A stretch of 64,000 nt of DNA from Planctomycetaceae bacterium (GCA_024642205.1 JAHEBQ010000023.1:1-64000); one strand, 5' to 3'. Positions 52,598 to 62,672 are shown, counted from the first letter of the stretch. Numbers and translations: made by a program. Notes: generated from the letters alone by a model not told the origin.

Positions 52598-52658
52598 ATG
52601 TGGCATTTCGCTCACAGGTGGTCATTGTATCTCTCAGCCTCAACGTGAAATGCCACAT
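52598..52658. repeat. 12-bp perfect inverted repeat, 37-nt spacer, intergenic
   Basis: ATGTGGCATTTC at 52598-52609 and GAAATGCCACAT at 52647-52658. Confidence 0.8.
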
Positions 52659-53018
52659 GGTTTTTCCCCTTGGATCACGAGGCGGTGTCCGAAAACACAA
52701 AGGACCACGCACACATGGCATGACAAAACGAATCAGATTTTGTACTGGTCGTTTCGGCTTCGAAAAGAAAAAGCTGACAAATCAGGCTCATTGCCCGCCC
52801 AGCCCCGGCGGAAGTAAATGCCTGGGGGCTTTAATCTCGGCCGCTTCAACCACCAGTTTTCGCCGCCCAGGAGCCCTCCTTACGAATATCAGCCTTCCAT
52901 GAAACTCAAATACATCTTCGGAAGGTTCAAGGCCGGTACAACCAGCGGTGATCACGAGGTAACATTGGTTTCAGCCCGCCCGTCTTCCGATTTATTCCAA
53001 CGTAAACGAGACACAAAA

Positions 53019-54248
53019 ATGAAAGCCGCAATCCTGGTTTTTTTCGTTGCATCCTGTTTGGCATTTTTTACTTCACAAAGCAACGCGCAGGAGGCCGGCA
53101 TTCGTTTTGTGTCGAAACTCTTGACCGTTGACGCCAACGAAGGGATCGACATCGCGGACATCAACGGCGACGGCAAGCTCGATATCGTCGCGGGCAGAAA
53201 CTGGTATCAAGCACCGGAATTTGCCCCGCGACCGCTTCGTCTGATTGCCGATTGGAATGGCTACGTCGAGTCCAATGGTGATTTCTGCGTCGATGTCGAT
53301 CAGGATGGATTGATCGACGTCGTCGCTGGGTCGTTCCTGCCAACGGAAGTGAAATGGTACAGGAACCCGGGAACCGAAGCACTTTCCCTGGGTCAACTTT
53401 GGCCCGAAGCGACGCTGGTCGACACAAAACTGAGCCAGAACGAAGCCAGTTTCCTGCATGACTTTGACGGGGACGGTCAGCCCGAGTGGATTTCCAATAG
53501 CTGGAAACAGGAGAACCCGGTCGTCGTTTGGAAATTCGATATGGTCGAGACGGAAGTTACATCGACCCGGGGGAAAGGCAAGAATGCCAAGGAGGTCACC
53601 CTTAAACAAAAAGTCCCAACGGTTATCAAACATGTTGTCGGTGTAAACGGTAACTCCCACGGGATGGGATTTGGTGATATCAACAACGACGGCCGCGAAG
53701 ACATTTTGATTGCGACCGGCTGGTATGAGCGTCCGGAAAACGATCCATTTGCCAAGCCATGGAAATTTCATCCCGACTGGGAATACCTGCACGCGAGCTG
53801 CCCGATGTTAGTTCGCGATCTCGATGGAGATGGCAAGAATGACTTGATCTGGGGCAAAGGGCATGATTACGGACTCTATTGGTGGAAATCCGAAGGACTT
53901 GCCGAAGACGGGAAGCTCAAGTTTGAACAGCACCTGATCGACGATCAGTATTCCCAACCGCACACGATTCATTTCGCGGACCTGGACGGCGACGGATCGG
54001 ACGAATTGATCAGCGGCAAGCGTGTCCGGGCGCATAACGGCAACGATCCCGGCGGACAAGAGATGGCCTGCATGTACTATTACCAGTGGAATTCTGAAAT
54101 GCGGACTTTCAAACGATTTGTGATCGACGAAGGCCACATTGGGACGGGGCTCCAGATTCGCACCGCCGACTTGAATGAGGACGGCAAGGTGGACATCGCC
54201 GTCGCAGGCAAAGATGGGACCTGGTTGTTGTTCAATCAGGGCAAATAG
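53019..54248 (+). CDS. FG-GAP/VCBS repeat protein
   Basis: DIADINGDGKLDIVAG, VDVDQDGLIDVVAG, LRDLDGDGKNDLIWG; signal peptide from ATG 53019. Confidence 0.88.
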   Translation: MKAAILVFFVASCLAFFTSQSNAQEAGIRFVSKLLTVDANEGIDIADINGDGKLDIVAGRNWYQAPEFAPRPLRLIADWNGYVESNGDFCVDVDQDGLIDVVAGSFLPTEVKWYRNPGTEALSLGQLWPEATLVDTKLSQNEASFLHDFDGDGQPEWISNSWKQENPVVVWKFDMVETEVTSTRGKGKNAKEVTLKQKVPTVIKHVVGVNGNSHGMGFGDINNDGREDILIATGWYERPENDPFAKPWKFHPDWEYLHASCPMLVRDLDGDGKNDLIWGKGHDYGLYWWKSEGLAEDGKLKFEQHLIDDQYSQPHTIHFADLDGDGSDELISGKRVRAHNGNDPGGQEMACMYYYQWNSEMRTFKRFVIDEGHIGTGLQIRTADLNEDGKVDIAVAGKDGTWLLFNQGK

Positions 54249-54293
54249 CCAGGCTGTTCCAGGATGCTTCGGTCCGGTTCAATGGCGCATGAA

Positions 54294-54322
54294 AAAGCGG
54301 CACCGAAATTCGCTGCCGCTTT
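54294..54322. terminator. Bidirectional terminator-like hairpin between convergent genes
   Basis: AAAGCGGCA ccgaaattcgc TGCCGCTTT flanked by A/T tracts. Confidence 0.6.
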
Positions 54323-54384
54323 GAAATGCTGTCCGATTGACCAAGCCGTGTTCTCAAACTCCAGGCACGGTCTCGAATGCTGGG

Positions 54385-55002
54385 CTATTCCATTTCAGCC
54401 AGAAGTTCCTCGATAATGTCATCCTGGGCTTCATGTGCCGCAGAGCGGACGATGCCCTCGGCGTCGATGATGATGACCGTTGGAAAGCCCTTTACGTTAT
54501 AGGCTTCAACAACCGAAGAATCTTCGCCACAAAAGAAAGAGCGCCAGTTGAGTTCTTTTTCTTTCACGGCTTTCTGGATGTCCTCTAACGTATCGTTAAA
54601 GTTGACACCGACCAGCGCGAATGGCTTGCCGGCTTTTTCCATTTCATTGACGAGCGACCGCTCGTGATCGTACATGGCACGACAAGGTCCTCACCAATCG
54701 CCATAAAAATCGAGCATCACAACTTTGCCTCGATAATCACTCAACTTGAATTCAACGCCATCCAAATCCACCCCAACAATTTCCGGAGCTTCGGTTCCAA
54801 TCGTCGGACCGCCCGAAACTCTGTACCTGGCTGCGGGTTTGGAGTTTGCTGATGCCGGATCTGCCGGCGGTGCGATCGTCGACGACGGTTGCTTGGGCTT
54901 GGTCGGCTTTGCTTCCTCGACCGGCTCTTTGCATCCGGTCGTGATCGCAAAAGCGACCAGGAGCGCGACTGCCAATAACTTATGATTCACCTGATTCTCC
55001 AT
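54385..55002 (-). CDS. Candidate selenoprotein: TlpA/thioredoxin-like lipoprotein with in-frame TGA (Sec) in a UGPC motif
   Basis: Same-frame ORFs 55002-54694 and 54690-54385 joined by a single TGA at 54693-54691: GKVVMLDFYGDW[U]GPCRAMYDHERSLVNE; lipobox ITTGC; downstream GFPTVIIIDAEG thioredoxin fold intact. Confidence 0.78.
54650..54665 (-). promoter_or_regulatory. Candidate bacterial SECIS apical hairpin
   Basis: Transcript strand ACGAGC-GGUC-GCUCGU: 6-bp perfect stem, loop at +32 to +35 after UGA. Confidence 0.6.
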
Positions 55003-55182
55003 GCTGTTTGAGTGATTGAACTGCAATCAAATAATATTCTCTCGGGCCTCTTCGTTGAAGACCGAATCGGCCGTAATTTGCTTCGCCTACAACATTTGAC
55101 TCAAATTTGGTAATCCTTCTCACGACTGGAAATCGACGATCCGGATTCTTGCATCAAACCAGTAACACGACCTGTAACCCCC

Positions 55183-55323
55183 TCAATGCACTTCATCGCG
55201 GTCGGGATATTGATTGTCTCGATCAAGCGCTTTTGCGCCAAGAAGAATTGCACCGGTTGCCGCGATGAACGTCAGTCCCATCATTAACCAGGCCACAATC
55301 CAGAATGTCAAATTCAATGTCAT
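55183..55323 (-). CDS. 46-aa single-TM small protein
   Basis: MTLNLTFWIVAWLMMGLTFIAATGAILLGAKALDRDNQYPDRDEVH; one clear TM helix; no strong Shine-Dalgarno seen. Confidence 0.45.
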   Translation of the reverse strand: MTLNLTFWIVAWLMMGLTFIAATGAILLGAKALDRDNQYPDRDEVH

Positions 55324-55378
55324 TTTTGCAACTCACTGCTCCGAGTTCAGGTGAACGCGTTGATCGATTCCGGCAGGT

Positions 55379-56962
55379 TCATTTGGGTACCACGCCTTCA
55401 TATTCGTACAACGCAAAAAGGTAGTGAACGACCAATGCGAAAAGTGTTGCCCACAAAATCGTCGATGTCACACTTCGACTGACATCGCTTGTCGAATACT
55501 TCGGCTTGCGTCCCTGGTAGTATGCGATAATCGCGATGCCGACGCCACAGCATAATAGCTTGGCAATCAGCCAACCAAAACCCTTGTAGGTGAACTGCCC
55601 CAGTTCCTCAAGCCCGCGATGGAAGTGCTGATGCCAGAAATCCGGACCACGGCGTGGATCGGCCAGGACGAACGTAACCAGGCTTGTGTATTTCGCCACG
55701 TAGTAGGCCGCATAGCTGAGCAAAGGCGTGCCGATCACGAACGACCACATGATCGGGGTCAATAGATAGAATTGCGGATTCGCACCAAACGTCTTCATTG
55801 CATCGATTTGATTGCCAAACTGTCGACCACCAATATCCGAGGTGACAGCGGCACCGCAACGAGCCGCAATCAGAACACATGACAATACCGGTACGAAGAT
55901 TCGATACATTGCGAATCCCAACGCGGTCAAGAGATCTTCTACCAACAGAGGTTCGGTATAATTGGAATACGGCAGGAACTGAAACGTGAAATACGTAGTC
56001 ACGAACCCGGAGATCAGTCCGGAAGCCATCAAGTACAAGAACGCCGTCGGACCAAAAACGAGGCGCGCGTAATGAGCAAAAAAACGAAACCCCCAAACCG
56101 GGTTTTTCCAAACTGGAATCAGGCTGCTCAGTCCGATCAATAATGCGATGAGCGCGTTGGTCGTACCGACAAAAAAACTGGAAAACCAGTTTCGGGCCCG
56201 GTCTCCAACCGATCTCGATTCAATGTCATCATGTTTCCTGACGGTCGCTGTCGCCATGGGAGCCAGGCGATCCGGAATTGTTGGCCAGTCGTTTTTTTCA
56301 ACTTCTACCAACTGACCAGCCTGGGGATCCAGCAAGTAAATCCGATCCGCGATCGGCATCAGCGAATGGTAGTCGTGTGTCACGATCACCGAGGTCTTGC
56401 CAAATGTCTCGTGGGTCTCGCGAATCAAGTCAGCGACCTGTCGCCCTGTCAGGGGATCCAGACCCGACGTGGGTTCGTCGTAAAGTATGGCCGCCGGGTT
56501 GTAAGCCAGGGTCCGCGCGATTGCCAGGCGTTGACGCTGGCCGCCACTCAGTCGAGATGTCGGCACATTGGCTGGAACACGAAGTTGCGAGAGCAGTTCC
56601 TTGCATGGAACGGGACTGGCGTGCTCGCGACCACACGAGCGGGCGAACTCCATGTTGCCCAGTGGAGAAAGCTCATCGAACAGGGCAAAAGACTGAAAGA
56701 CAACGCCGGCCCGGCCGCTTTTGGTCTTTACTCCATCGATCAAGACGTTGCCCGTCCAGGAAATCCCTTCGCTGACCGGTTTCAAAAGTCCTGCCATCAT
56801 CCGCAGCAGGATCGATTTTCCAACTCCACTGGGACCGACGATCAATGTAATTTCGCCGGGTCGAAATTTGGCATTGGCTCCGGTCAGGAGTTTTTGCGTA
56901 CCGGCAGTGACATGGATGTTCTGAATCGAAATTCCTGCACCAGCATCCAGTTTATCGTTCAA
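55379..56962 (-). CDS. Fused ABC ATPase + MlaE-type permease
   Basis: LIVGPSGVGKSILLRMMAGLL, RLSGGQRQRLAIARTLAYNPAAILYDEPTSGLDP; C-terminal permease with RCGAAVTSDIGGRQFGNQIDAMKTFGANPQFYLLTPIM. Confidence 0.88.
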   Translation of the reverse strand: MNDKLDAGAGISIQNIHVTAGTQKLLTGANAKFRPGEITLIVGPSGVGKSILLRMMAGLLKPVSEGISWTGNVLIDGVKTKSGRAGVVFQSFALFDELSPLGNMEFARSCGREHASPVPCKELLSQLRVPANVPTSRLSGGQRQRLAIARTLAYNPAAILYDEPTSGLDPLTGRQVADLIRETHETFGKTSVIVTHDYHSLMPIADRIYLLDPQAGQLVEVEKNDWPTIPDRLAPMATATVRKHDDIESRSVGDRARNWFSSFFVGTTNALIALLIGLSSLIPVWKNPVWGFRFFAHYARLVFGPTAFLYLMASGLISGFVTTYFTFQFLPYSNYTEPLLVEDLLTALGFAMYRIFVPVLSCVLIAARCGAAVTSDIGGRQFGNQIDAMKTFGANPQFYLLTPIMWSFVIGTPLLSYAAYYVAKYTSLVTFVLADPRRGPDFWHQHFHRGLEELGQFTYKGFGWLIAKLLCCGVGIAIIAYYQGRKPKYSTSDVSRSVTSTILWATLFALVVHYLFALYEYEGVVPK

Positions 56963-58284
56963 TTGCGGTTCCTCGCCGGTGCGTAAGGAATCTCGGCCGG
57001 GCTATCGGCGATTCGAACAGGTAGAGATTTCGGTTCTGGTACTGCCGCTCTGCTGTTGGCGCTGTCCTGAGCAGCCGTATGAAGCGTAAACCACTGGCTA
57101 TCCTTGTGAAGAATTCGATGCCGGAGCACGCGAGCAAACTCTGGCGTGATTTGTTTTCGTGGGGAGCCAAACAGCGCGATACCGATCTCCGTAATCGTCG
57201 GCTCAAGCCTCTCATTGGCCAGAGCAATGGCTCGGAGCGCCTCAGGACTCTGCCAATGCTGTTCGAGAACGCCTTTTAAGCGGTTGTTATTTTGAAAGAC
57301 CTCCTGAAGCACTTCCTGTAGCAGATCCTGAACCTCGGGGTCGTTGACGACGACTTTGAGGCTTCTCGCCACGGTCAATCGCACTTTTTCGTTCTGCGAT
57401 ATTTTTTTGATCACCGATTTTTGCAACTCGACAAATTCGTTCAAATGCCCCTCAAGAACCGGAATGGCTTTCTCGTCGACGAATCGTTTGAACTCGCGTT
57501 CTGTCAGATTTTTGTCTGGCAACGGGGCCTGGTCATACAGGTATCGCCAGCCAAAACGAAACACAGAAACCTGGCTCCAGATTTCCGCGCCGACCTGGTT
57601 TGCCAGCGGTTCGCATTCAGCCTGAACGATTGGCCAGATTTCATCGCGGATCAATGGGACGATTTCTTTTTCGATCAATTCCGTTTGATAACGCTGTCCG
57701 ATCAGCCGAATCTGATCCTCCCGCGCCTCGAATGCCCGATTCAGATCGTCGCGAATCACATCGGAAGCTCTGCGAAGCGACTCTTCAACGACGGGTCGTA
57801 ACGCTTTAAGAATTTCATCCTGGTTTTTTTGATAGGAATCAACAATCAGCTTCGTCAGTTCACGGCGCTTTTCCGGCGGCAGCATGGTTTGCAGGACCCA
57901 CGCTGAGGAGTCGGGCGCCGAGTGATACATCATGAAATCGCCATCCGCAATTTGAGGAGCCGCTCCGTAGAGTGTCACGTAGGCTTTCGTAACCCAGGCC
58001 AGTCCTTTGAAGGTGCTGTCAGCCTCCTCAAGTCGCGTCACCACGCCGATGGGGGCGACGCTGTCGGAATCTGGTAAATAGACCGGATCGCCTGTGGCAA
58101 CCAGCTGATAATCCTCCATCCTGATCTCAACCAACCGACGCTGATTGCCAACGTATTGTGCAATCAATGTGGTTGCCGTTGGCGCTCGACTGAACGATTG
58201 CCGCGCGAAAATGATTCCGACGGCGACAATCCCGACCCAGATGAGCATCCCTATGATGGCTCGAAATTCCAAGTTTTGTCGCAT
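56959..58284 (-). CDS. Membrane-anchored MCE-like/coiled-coil partner of the ABC transporter
   Basis: N-terminal TM, then GDPVYLPDSDSVAPIGVVTRLEE (weakly MCE-like) and a long helical region; ATGA overlap with the ATPase-permease gene. Confidence 0.5.
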   Translation of the reverse strand: MRQNLEFRAIIGMLIWVGIVAVGIIFARQSFSRAPTATTLIAQYVGNQRRLVEIRMEDYQLVATGDPVYLPDSDSVAPIGVVTRLEEADSTFKGLAWVTKAYVTLYGAAPQIADGDFMMYHSAPDSSAWVLQTMLPPEKRRELTKLIVDSYQKNQDEILKALRPVVEESLRRASDVIRDDLNRAFEAREDQIRLIGQRYQTELIEKEIVPLIRDEIWPIVQAECEPLANQVGAEIWSQVSVFRFGWRYLYDQAPLPDKNLTEREFKRFVDEKAIPVLEGHLNEFVELQKSVIKKISQNEKVRLTVARSLKVVVNDPEVQDLLQEVLQEVFQNNNRLKGVLEQHWQSPEALRAIALANERLEPTITEIGIALFGSPRKQITPEFARVLRHRILHKDSQWFTLHTAAQDSANSRAAVPEPKSLPVRIADSPAEIPYAPARNRN

Positions 58285-58517
58285 GGGCAGATTCGGTTGA
58301 TGGTGGAACAATCGTTCAACACATGTGAAACGATAACGATGGAGTACCAGATTTTCATACCCCAGATCGCGGGAATTTGTTTCGGGTATACCGGAGACGC
58401 GCCCAATGTGCTATTTCCCTTATTCTAGGCTGGAAACCGGTCAAACGCTGTTTTGAGCGGCACGCTTCGTTGTTTGTTCATCACTCCAAACATCAATATT
58501 TCCTGGACCAACCAGCA

Positions 58518-59111
58518 CTAGTCCGCGTCTGGCTTTTTGACTGGATCCAGTGATGACGAGTGGTCGTGAATGATCTTCCAACCAGATTCCAGTTTCTTCA
58601 CGACCAGTGAAAAATTCCCGTCGCGTTTCTCACCGTCTTTCATTTTGAGGTGCCAGTTTCCCAATACCAGCGCCGACTTGGACTCGATCATTGAGATAGC
58701 CAGTTCGTCGAAATGTAATTGGCCCATCTGATTCGGCGGGGCATAGTTTTTCTTATAATTATCAAGTGTGGCCTGCCAGCCGGAGGTCGTCTGTCCTCCG
58801 CTACTGAACGTCAGCTTGTCCGATTTCCAGTACGTGTCCATGAACTTGACAAGGTCGCCTTCATTCCATGCATTGACTTGATCCTTCAAGACGGACTCGA
58901 TCAAGGCCCGATCCTTTTCGACTGCATTCATTTCCGGCTGCGATCCAGATTGGGCGCGGGCTGACGGGAGGCCCAAGACGCCCAGTCCAATACTCCCTGC
59001 AAATAAAAAAACGAGCAAACGGTGGGGGGCGGGGATTTTGTGTGCACCGTTCATCGAAAAATGGCGGAGGACCTGGTGTTTGGGCCTCTCGTGGACTGCG
59101 TAGCTGTTCAT
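58518..59111 (-). CDS. SnoaL/DUF4440-like NTF2-fold secreted protein
   Basis: IESVLKDQVNAWNEGDLVKFMDTYWKSDKLTFSSGG...SLVVKKLESGWKIIHDHSS. Confidence 0.85.
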   Translation of the reverse strand: MNSYAVHERPKHQVLRHFSMNGAHKIPAPHRLLVFLFAGSIGLGVLGLPSARAQSGSQPEMNAVEKDRALIESVLKDQVNAWNEGDLVKFMDTYWKSDKLTFSSGGQTTSGWQATLDNYKKNYAPPNQMGQLHFDELAISMIESKSALVLGNWHLKMKDGEKRDGNFSLVVKKLESGWKIIHDHSSSLDPVKKPDAD

Positions 59112-59375
59112 GTCTGGTTCCCTAGGTGGTCATGTTGAGTGTTTTCGTTTGTGTATGAAAGCGCCATTCTATGTGACTGGTCGAATCGAGCATAGAAAAG
59201 GGATGGCAGAAACCATCCGGATTTTACCCGGTTAATCCGAAGATGTTCTGGTTAAATGGAGTCGACGGCATTAGAATTGACAACGTCCAAAACTCGATTT
59301 TGACGACGGTTGTTCCCTGGAAATTTACTTACGAACAAGCGTCCCACGCTGAGTTTGTCATGAATCTGCCTGAGC

Positions 59376-60593
59376 ATGGAGAATTTGATGGGATCTTACG
59401 TCACCGGCACCTTGGTCGCGCTGTGCATGGTTTTCGGACTTTATGCAACCCATGAGGCATCGACCGGAAATACCATCTTGGGTCAGGATCGGTTGCGGTC
59501 CCTTTCCGAGGAAGACCTTCGGGCCTTGGCCGAAGATGTTACGTCTCCCAAGCAGATTGAGGCGATTCTGCAATTGGGCAAGCGACCGGGGGATCTTCAG
59601 AAAACGGTTCCGATTCTGGCAACCCTGGCGACCTCTCGAAATGAAATGGTCAAGAATTCCGCAGACGCGTCACTGGAGGAGATTGGCGCAGATGCCGCAG
59701 AACATCTGCGGGTTTTCGTTGACCAAGACACCACGCTGGGATACCGCATTTCCTGCTCCGCAATGCGTGCGATTGGATCTGGAAGTAGGATCTACCTGCC
59801 GGAGATCAAGCGTTTGCTGGAAGATGACAATCCGCTTCATCGCAAATGCGGTTTGTACGCGCTGCAGGGCATGGGCGAAGACGGCAAAGAAGCGATGAAA
59901 GAAATCATCATCTGCGTGTTGGACCGGGACCTGAATAACCAGTGTAGTGCCTGCCGGATTTTGGAAAAATTTGGCAACGATGCGATCGAAGCAGAAGAAT
60001 CGCTATTGAAGCTCCAGAAAAAGGGAGGGCCTTCGAGTCGAGGATGGGCTGCGATCTGCCTGGGAGCTATCGGACCGACCTCATCGGAAGTGGATATTGC
60101 GCAATCACTTGCCGACCAGCTTGTTTCGAAATCCGATAAAAGCCCGGTTCCGTTAATTGAACAGCAACGGGTTCTGATCGGTCTTGCCTATTTGGGGCCC
60201 GAAGCAATCAAGGTCGTTAATGTCGTTCGCGAGAAGCTGTTGAGTCATGACAAACTCGTACGTGGCTACGCAGCATATGCACTATGGCGCATTACCGGAA
60301 AAACGAATGAGTCAGCGAAGGTACTTCGGGACCTTTTGAATGATCCCTCTTATGTAAATGACGGAATTCATCTGGTTGGAATCATGGGTTCCGATGGACT
60401 GGGACTCATTGAAGAGGTGTCTCGCGGGCTGGATTCAGTCGAACCAACCACGCGGGAAGTTGCCGTAGTAGCCATCGGAAATTTGGGAACCGCTGCAAAA
60501 TCATACGAAGAGAACATTCGTGCCCGACTGGAAGACAGTAACCCATCGGTAAGAATCGCGGCGCGACGGGCCCTGGTAAATTTGGCCAAATGA
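59376..60593 (+). CDS. HEAT-repeat protein
   Basis: Repeated LRDLLNDPSYVNDGIHLVGIMG / ARLEDSNPSVRIAARRALVNLAK HEAT-like units. Confidence 0.8.
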   Translation: MENLMGSYVTGTLVALCMVFGLYATHEASTGNTILGQDRLRSLSEEDLRALAEDVTSPKQIEAILQLGKRPGDLQKTVPILATLATSRNEMVKNSADASLEEIGADAAEHLRVFVDQDTTLGYRISCSAMRAIGSGSRIYLPEIKRLLEDDNPLHRKCGLYALQGMGEDGKEAMKEIIICVLDRDLNNQCSACRILEKFGNDAIEAEESLLKLQKKGGPSSRGWAAICLGAIGPTSSEVDIAQSLADQLVSKSDKSPVPLIEQQRVLIGLAYLGPEAIKVVNVVREKLLSHDKLVRGYAAYALWRITGKTNESAKVLRDLLNDPSYVNDGIHLVGIMGSDGLGLIEEVSRGLDSVEPTTREVAVVAIGNLGTAAKSYEENIRARLEDSNPSVRIAARRALVNLAK

Positions 60594-60728
60594 CCGACCG
60601 CAGCCATCGATGCCGTTGCGCAGATCGTCGCCTGGTAAAGGTTGAACGTGGACGGTGAGAGCTTCTGAACCTGAATTCTTGGAACACACGGGATTGAATC
60701 CTCCGATTCAAGGTTCCATTTCCGGTGG

Positions 60729-62093
60729 TCAAAGACCACTCGTTTGCCCGACTTTGCCCGCCGCCTTGGCGGCCGCTACGCAAAGGGCCTCGGCGTCGGC
60801 CAACGTACCGGCTTCGGCGATCGCACGCACGATTGGCTCGGTATTACTTGGCCGAACCAGGATCCATTTGTCTGGCCAGTCCAGACGCAGCCCGTCCATC
60901 GTGCTGGCGGCCGCGTCAGGAAAAGACCGCTGCAATTCTTCGTACAACGCCGGAATCTTCCCACTTTCGATGTCGATTTTCGTTTTGTAGATTTCGTACC
61001 GCGGAATCTCCGCCGCCAATTCGCTGATCGACTTGCCGGTACTTGCCATCGCATCCAGGACCTGGGCCATCGCGACAAAACTATCGCGTACAAATCCAAC
61101 GCGTGGATCGATCGGGCCTCCATTCCCTTCGCCTCCGTAAACGGCGTCAAGTTTTTTCATCTTGCTTGTGACGTTGGCTTCCCCGACCGCACTCAAATGA
61201 AGTTCACAACCGTGGGCCTGACAAATGTCGGCCGACATGCGACTGGACGAACAATTGATGACGACCGGGCCGCTGCGGGTCGTTAAGGCGTGGTTCAGAA
61301 CGATCGCCAGCGTGTATTCCTCGCCGATATAGATGCCGTTTTCATCGATCAGTGCCAGCCGATCTGCGTCCGGGTCCTGACAAAAAACGGCGTCGGCTTC
61401 GAAACCGGCTGCCATCGAAATGGTCTCCTGCAAATTGACTTCCGTTGGTTCCGGAGAACGCGTAAACAGCCCGTCCGGCGTATCCCCCAGGCTTTGGAGT
61501 TCGCAACCGAGCTCCTTCAGTAGCCGGATGCCGAGGACAGACCCGGCGCCATGATGACTGTCCAGAACGACTTTGAATTTCCTTGAGCGAATCGACTCGA
61601 CGTCGACCGTTAACAGGACGGCGGCAAGATGAGAACTTGTTGTGTCTCTGAGGTTTGAGATCTTGCCAATTTTGTCGTGCGTTACGGCGGGAAAGTGGTA
61701 GTCTTGATAGGCTTTCAACACCCGCTCCCCCGCGCTTGCCGGGATGACGCGTCCACTTGATTCAAACAACTTGATCCCATTGTAAGGTGCCGGATTGTGG
61801 CTGGCGGAAATCTGGATCCCCCCAGCCGCGTGATGTTCGCGAACCAGAATCCCCGTCGTCGGAGTGGCGGCGACATCACCGTACAACACGTCTCGACCCA
61901 TCGCAGACAGTCCACTGCAAATCGCCTGTGCCAACATCGTCCCGGTCGCCCGCCCATCGCGGGTAACCACAATTGGACCTTCGTCCTCCAGGAGGCTTGC
62001 AAATGCCGTGCTGTACTTGATCGCCAGAATCGGGTCGAGACTCTCGCCAATGATTCCACGCAGGCCGGAAACGCTGATAATGGGTTCGTTCAT
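60729..62093 (-). CDS. glmM: Phosphoglucosamine mutase
   Basis: ISVSGLRGIIGESLDP, GGIQISASHNPAPYNGIKL, DPDADRLALIDENG, GGEGNGGPIDPRVGFVRD. Confidence 0.9.
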   Translation of the reverse strand: MNEPIISVSGLRGIIGESLDPILAIKYSTAFASLLEDEGPIVVTRDGRATGTMLAQAICSGLSAMGRDVLYGDVAATPTTGILVREHHAAGGIQISASHNPAPYNGIKLFESSGRVIPASAGERVLKAYQDYHFPAVTHDKIGKISNLRDTTSSHLAAVLLTVDVESIRSRKFKVVLDSHHGAGSVLGIRLLKELGCELQSLGDTPDGLFTRSPEPTEVNLQETISMAAGFEADAVFCQDPDADRLALIDENGIYIGEEYTLAIVLNHALTTRSGPVVINCSSSRMSADICQAHGCELHLSAVGEANVTSKMKKLDAVYGGEGNGGPIDPRVGFVRDSFVAMAQVLDAMASTGKSISELAAEIPRYEIYKTKIDIESGKIPALYEELQRSFPDAAASTMDGLRLDWPDKWILVRPSNTEPIVRAIAEAGTLADAEALCVAAAKAAGKVGQTSGL

Positions 62094-62672
62094 TTTTTCG
62101 TGGGTTGAATTCGTTTCTGCAAGCCATCGAGTTTAGTGACAAACCCGATTGATCGGTAGCGGAGATCGCCGGTTCATGCCTTCGATCTCGCTCTCCCCTG
62201 TCCGAACACCGAAAGCCGTCGTCGGACGAAATGTTTTGGGTGATTTTTCCGACAGGATGAACAGGATCGAAAAAAAATGAATATGCTTTCGAGATTGGTG
62301 ATAGCCTTGAGATTGCTGATGAATTATTCTCCCGGGCGCGTTATTGGAATCCCAGGTCCTGTGCCATTTTTACCGCCTGGCGATTCTGCTGATTCATTCA
62401 AGTTCCACCCCTTGTCCTGATACATCACTTCCTGTTCCAACGCCTGTCCATCGCCGCCGCTGGATGGGCAAATAGGGCCCCCAGCCGGGATCCACGGAAT
62501 TTCTATTGGCTGTTCACCGTTGGCGACTCCATTGACCGGTCCTATCACCTCCGCTTCGGCACCGCACGGGGCTTGAAGACGTCCGTTGCATCGTCCTAAA
62601 ATCAACGAGTGCATCGCGGGCAGTCTGGCTCGAATTTGCATTTCCTCACCCTTTTTTGAACGGCGTAGCGCG

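Noticed and set aside
54385-54675. ORF 54385..54675 as a standalone gene starting at MYDHERS
   Set aside because: It begins inside a thioredoxin fold, lacks its active-site half, and is in frame with the upstream ORF across one TGA; better read as one gene
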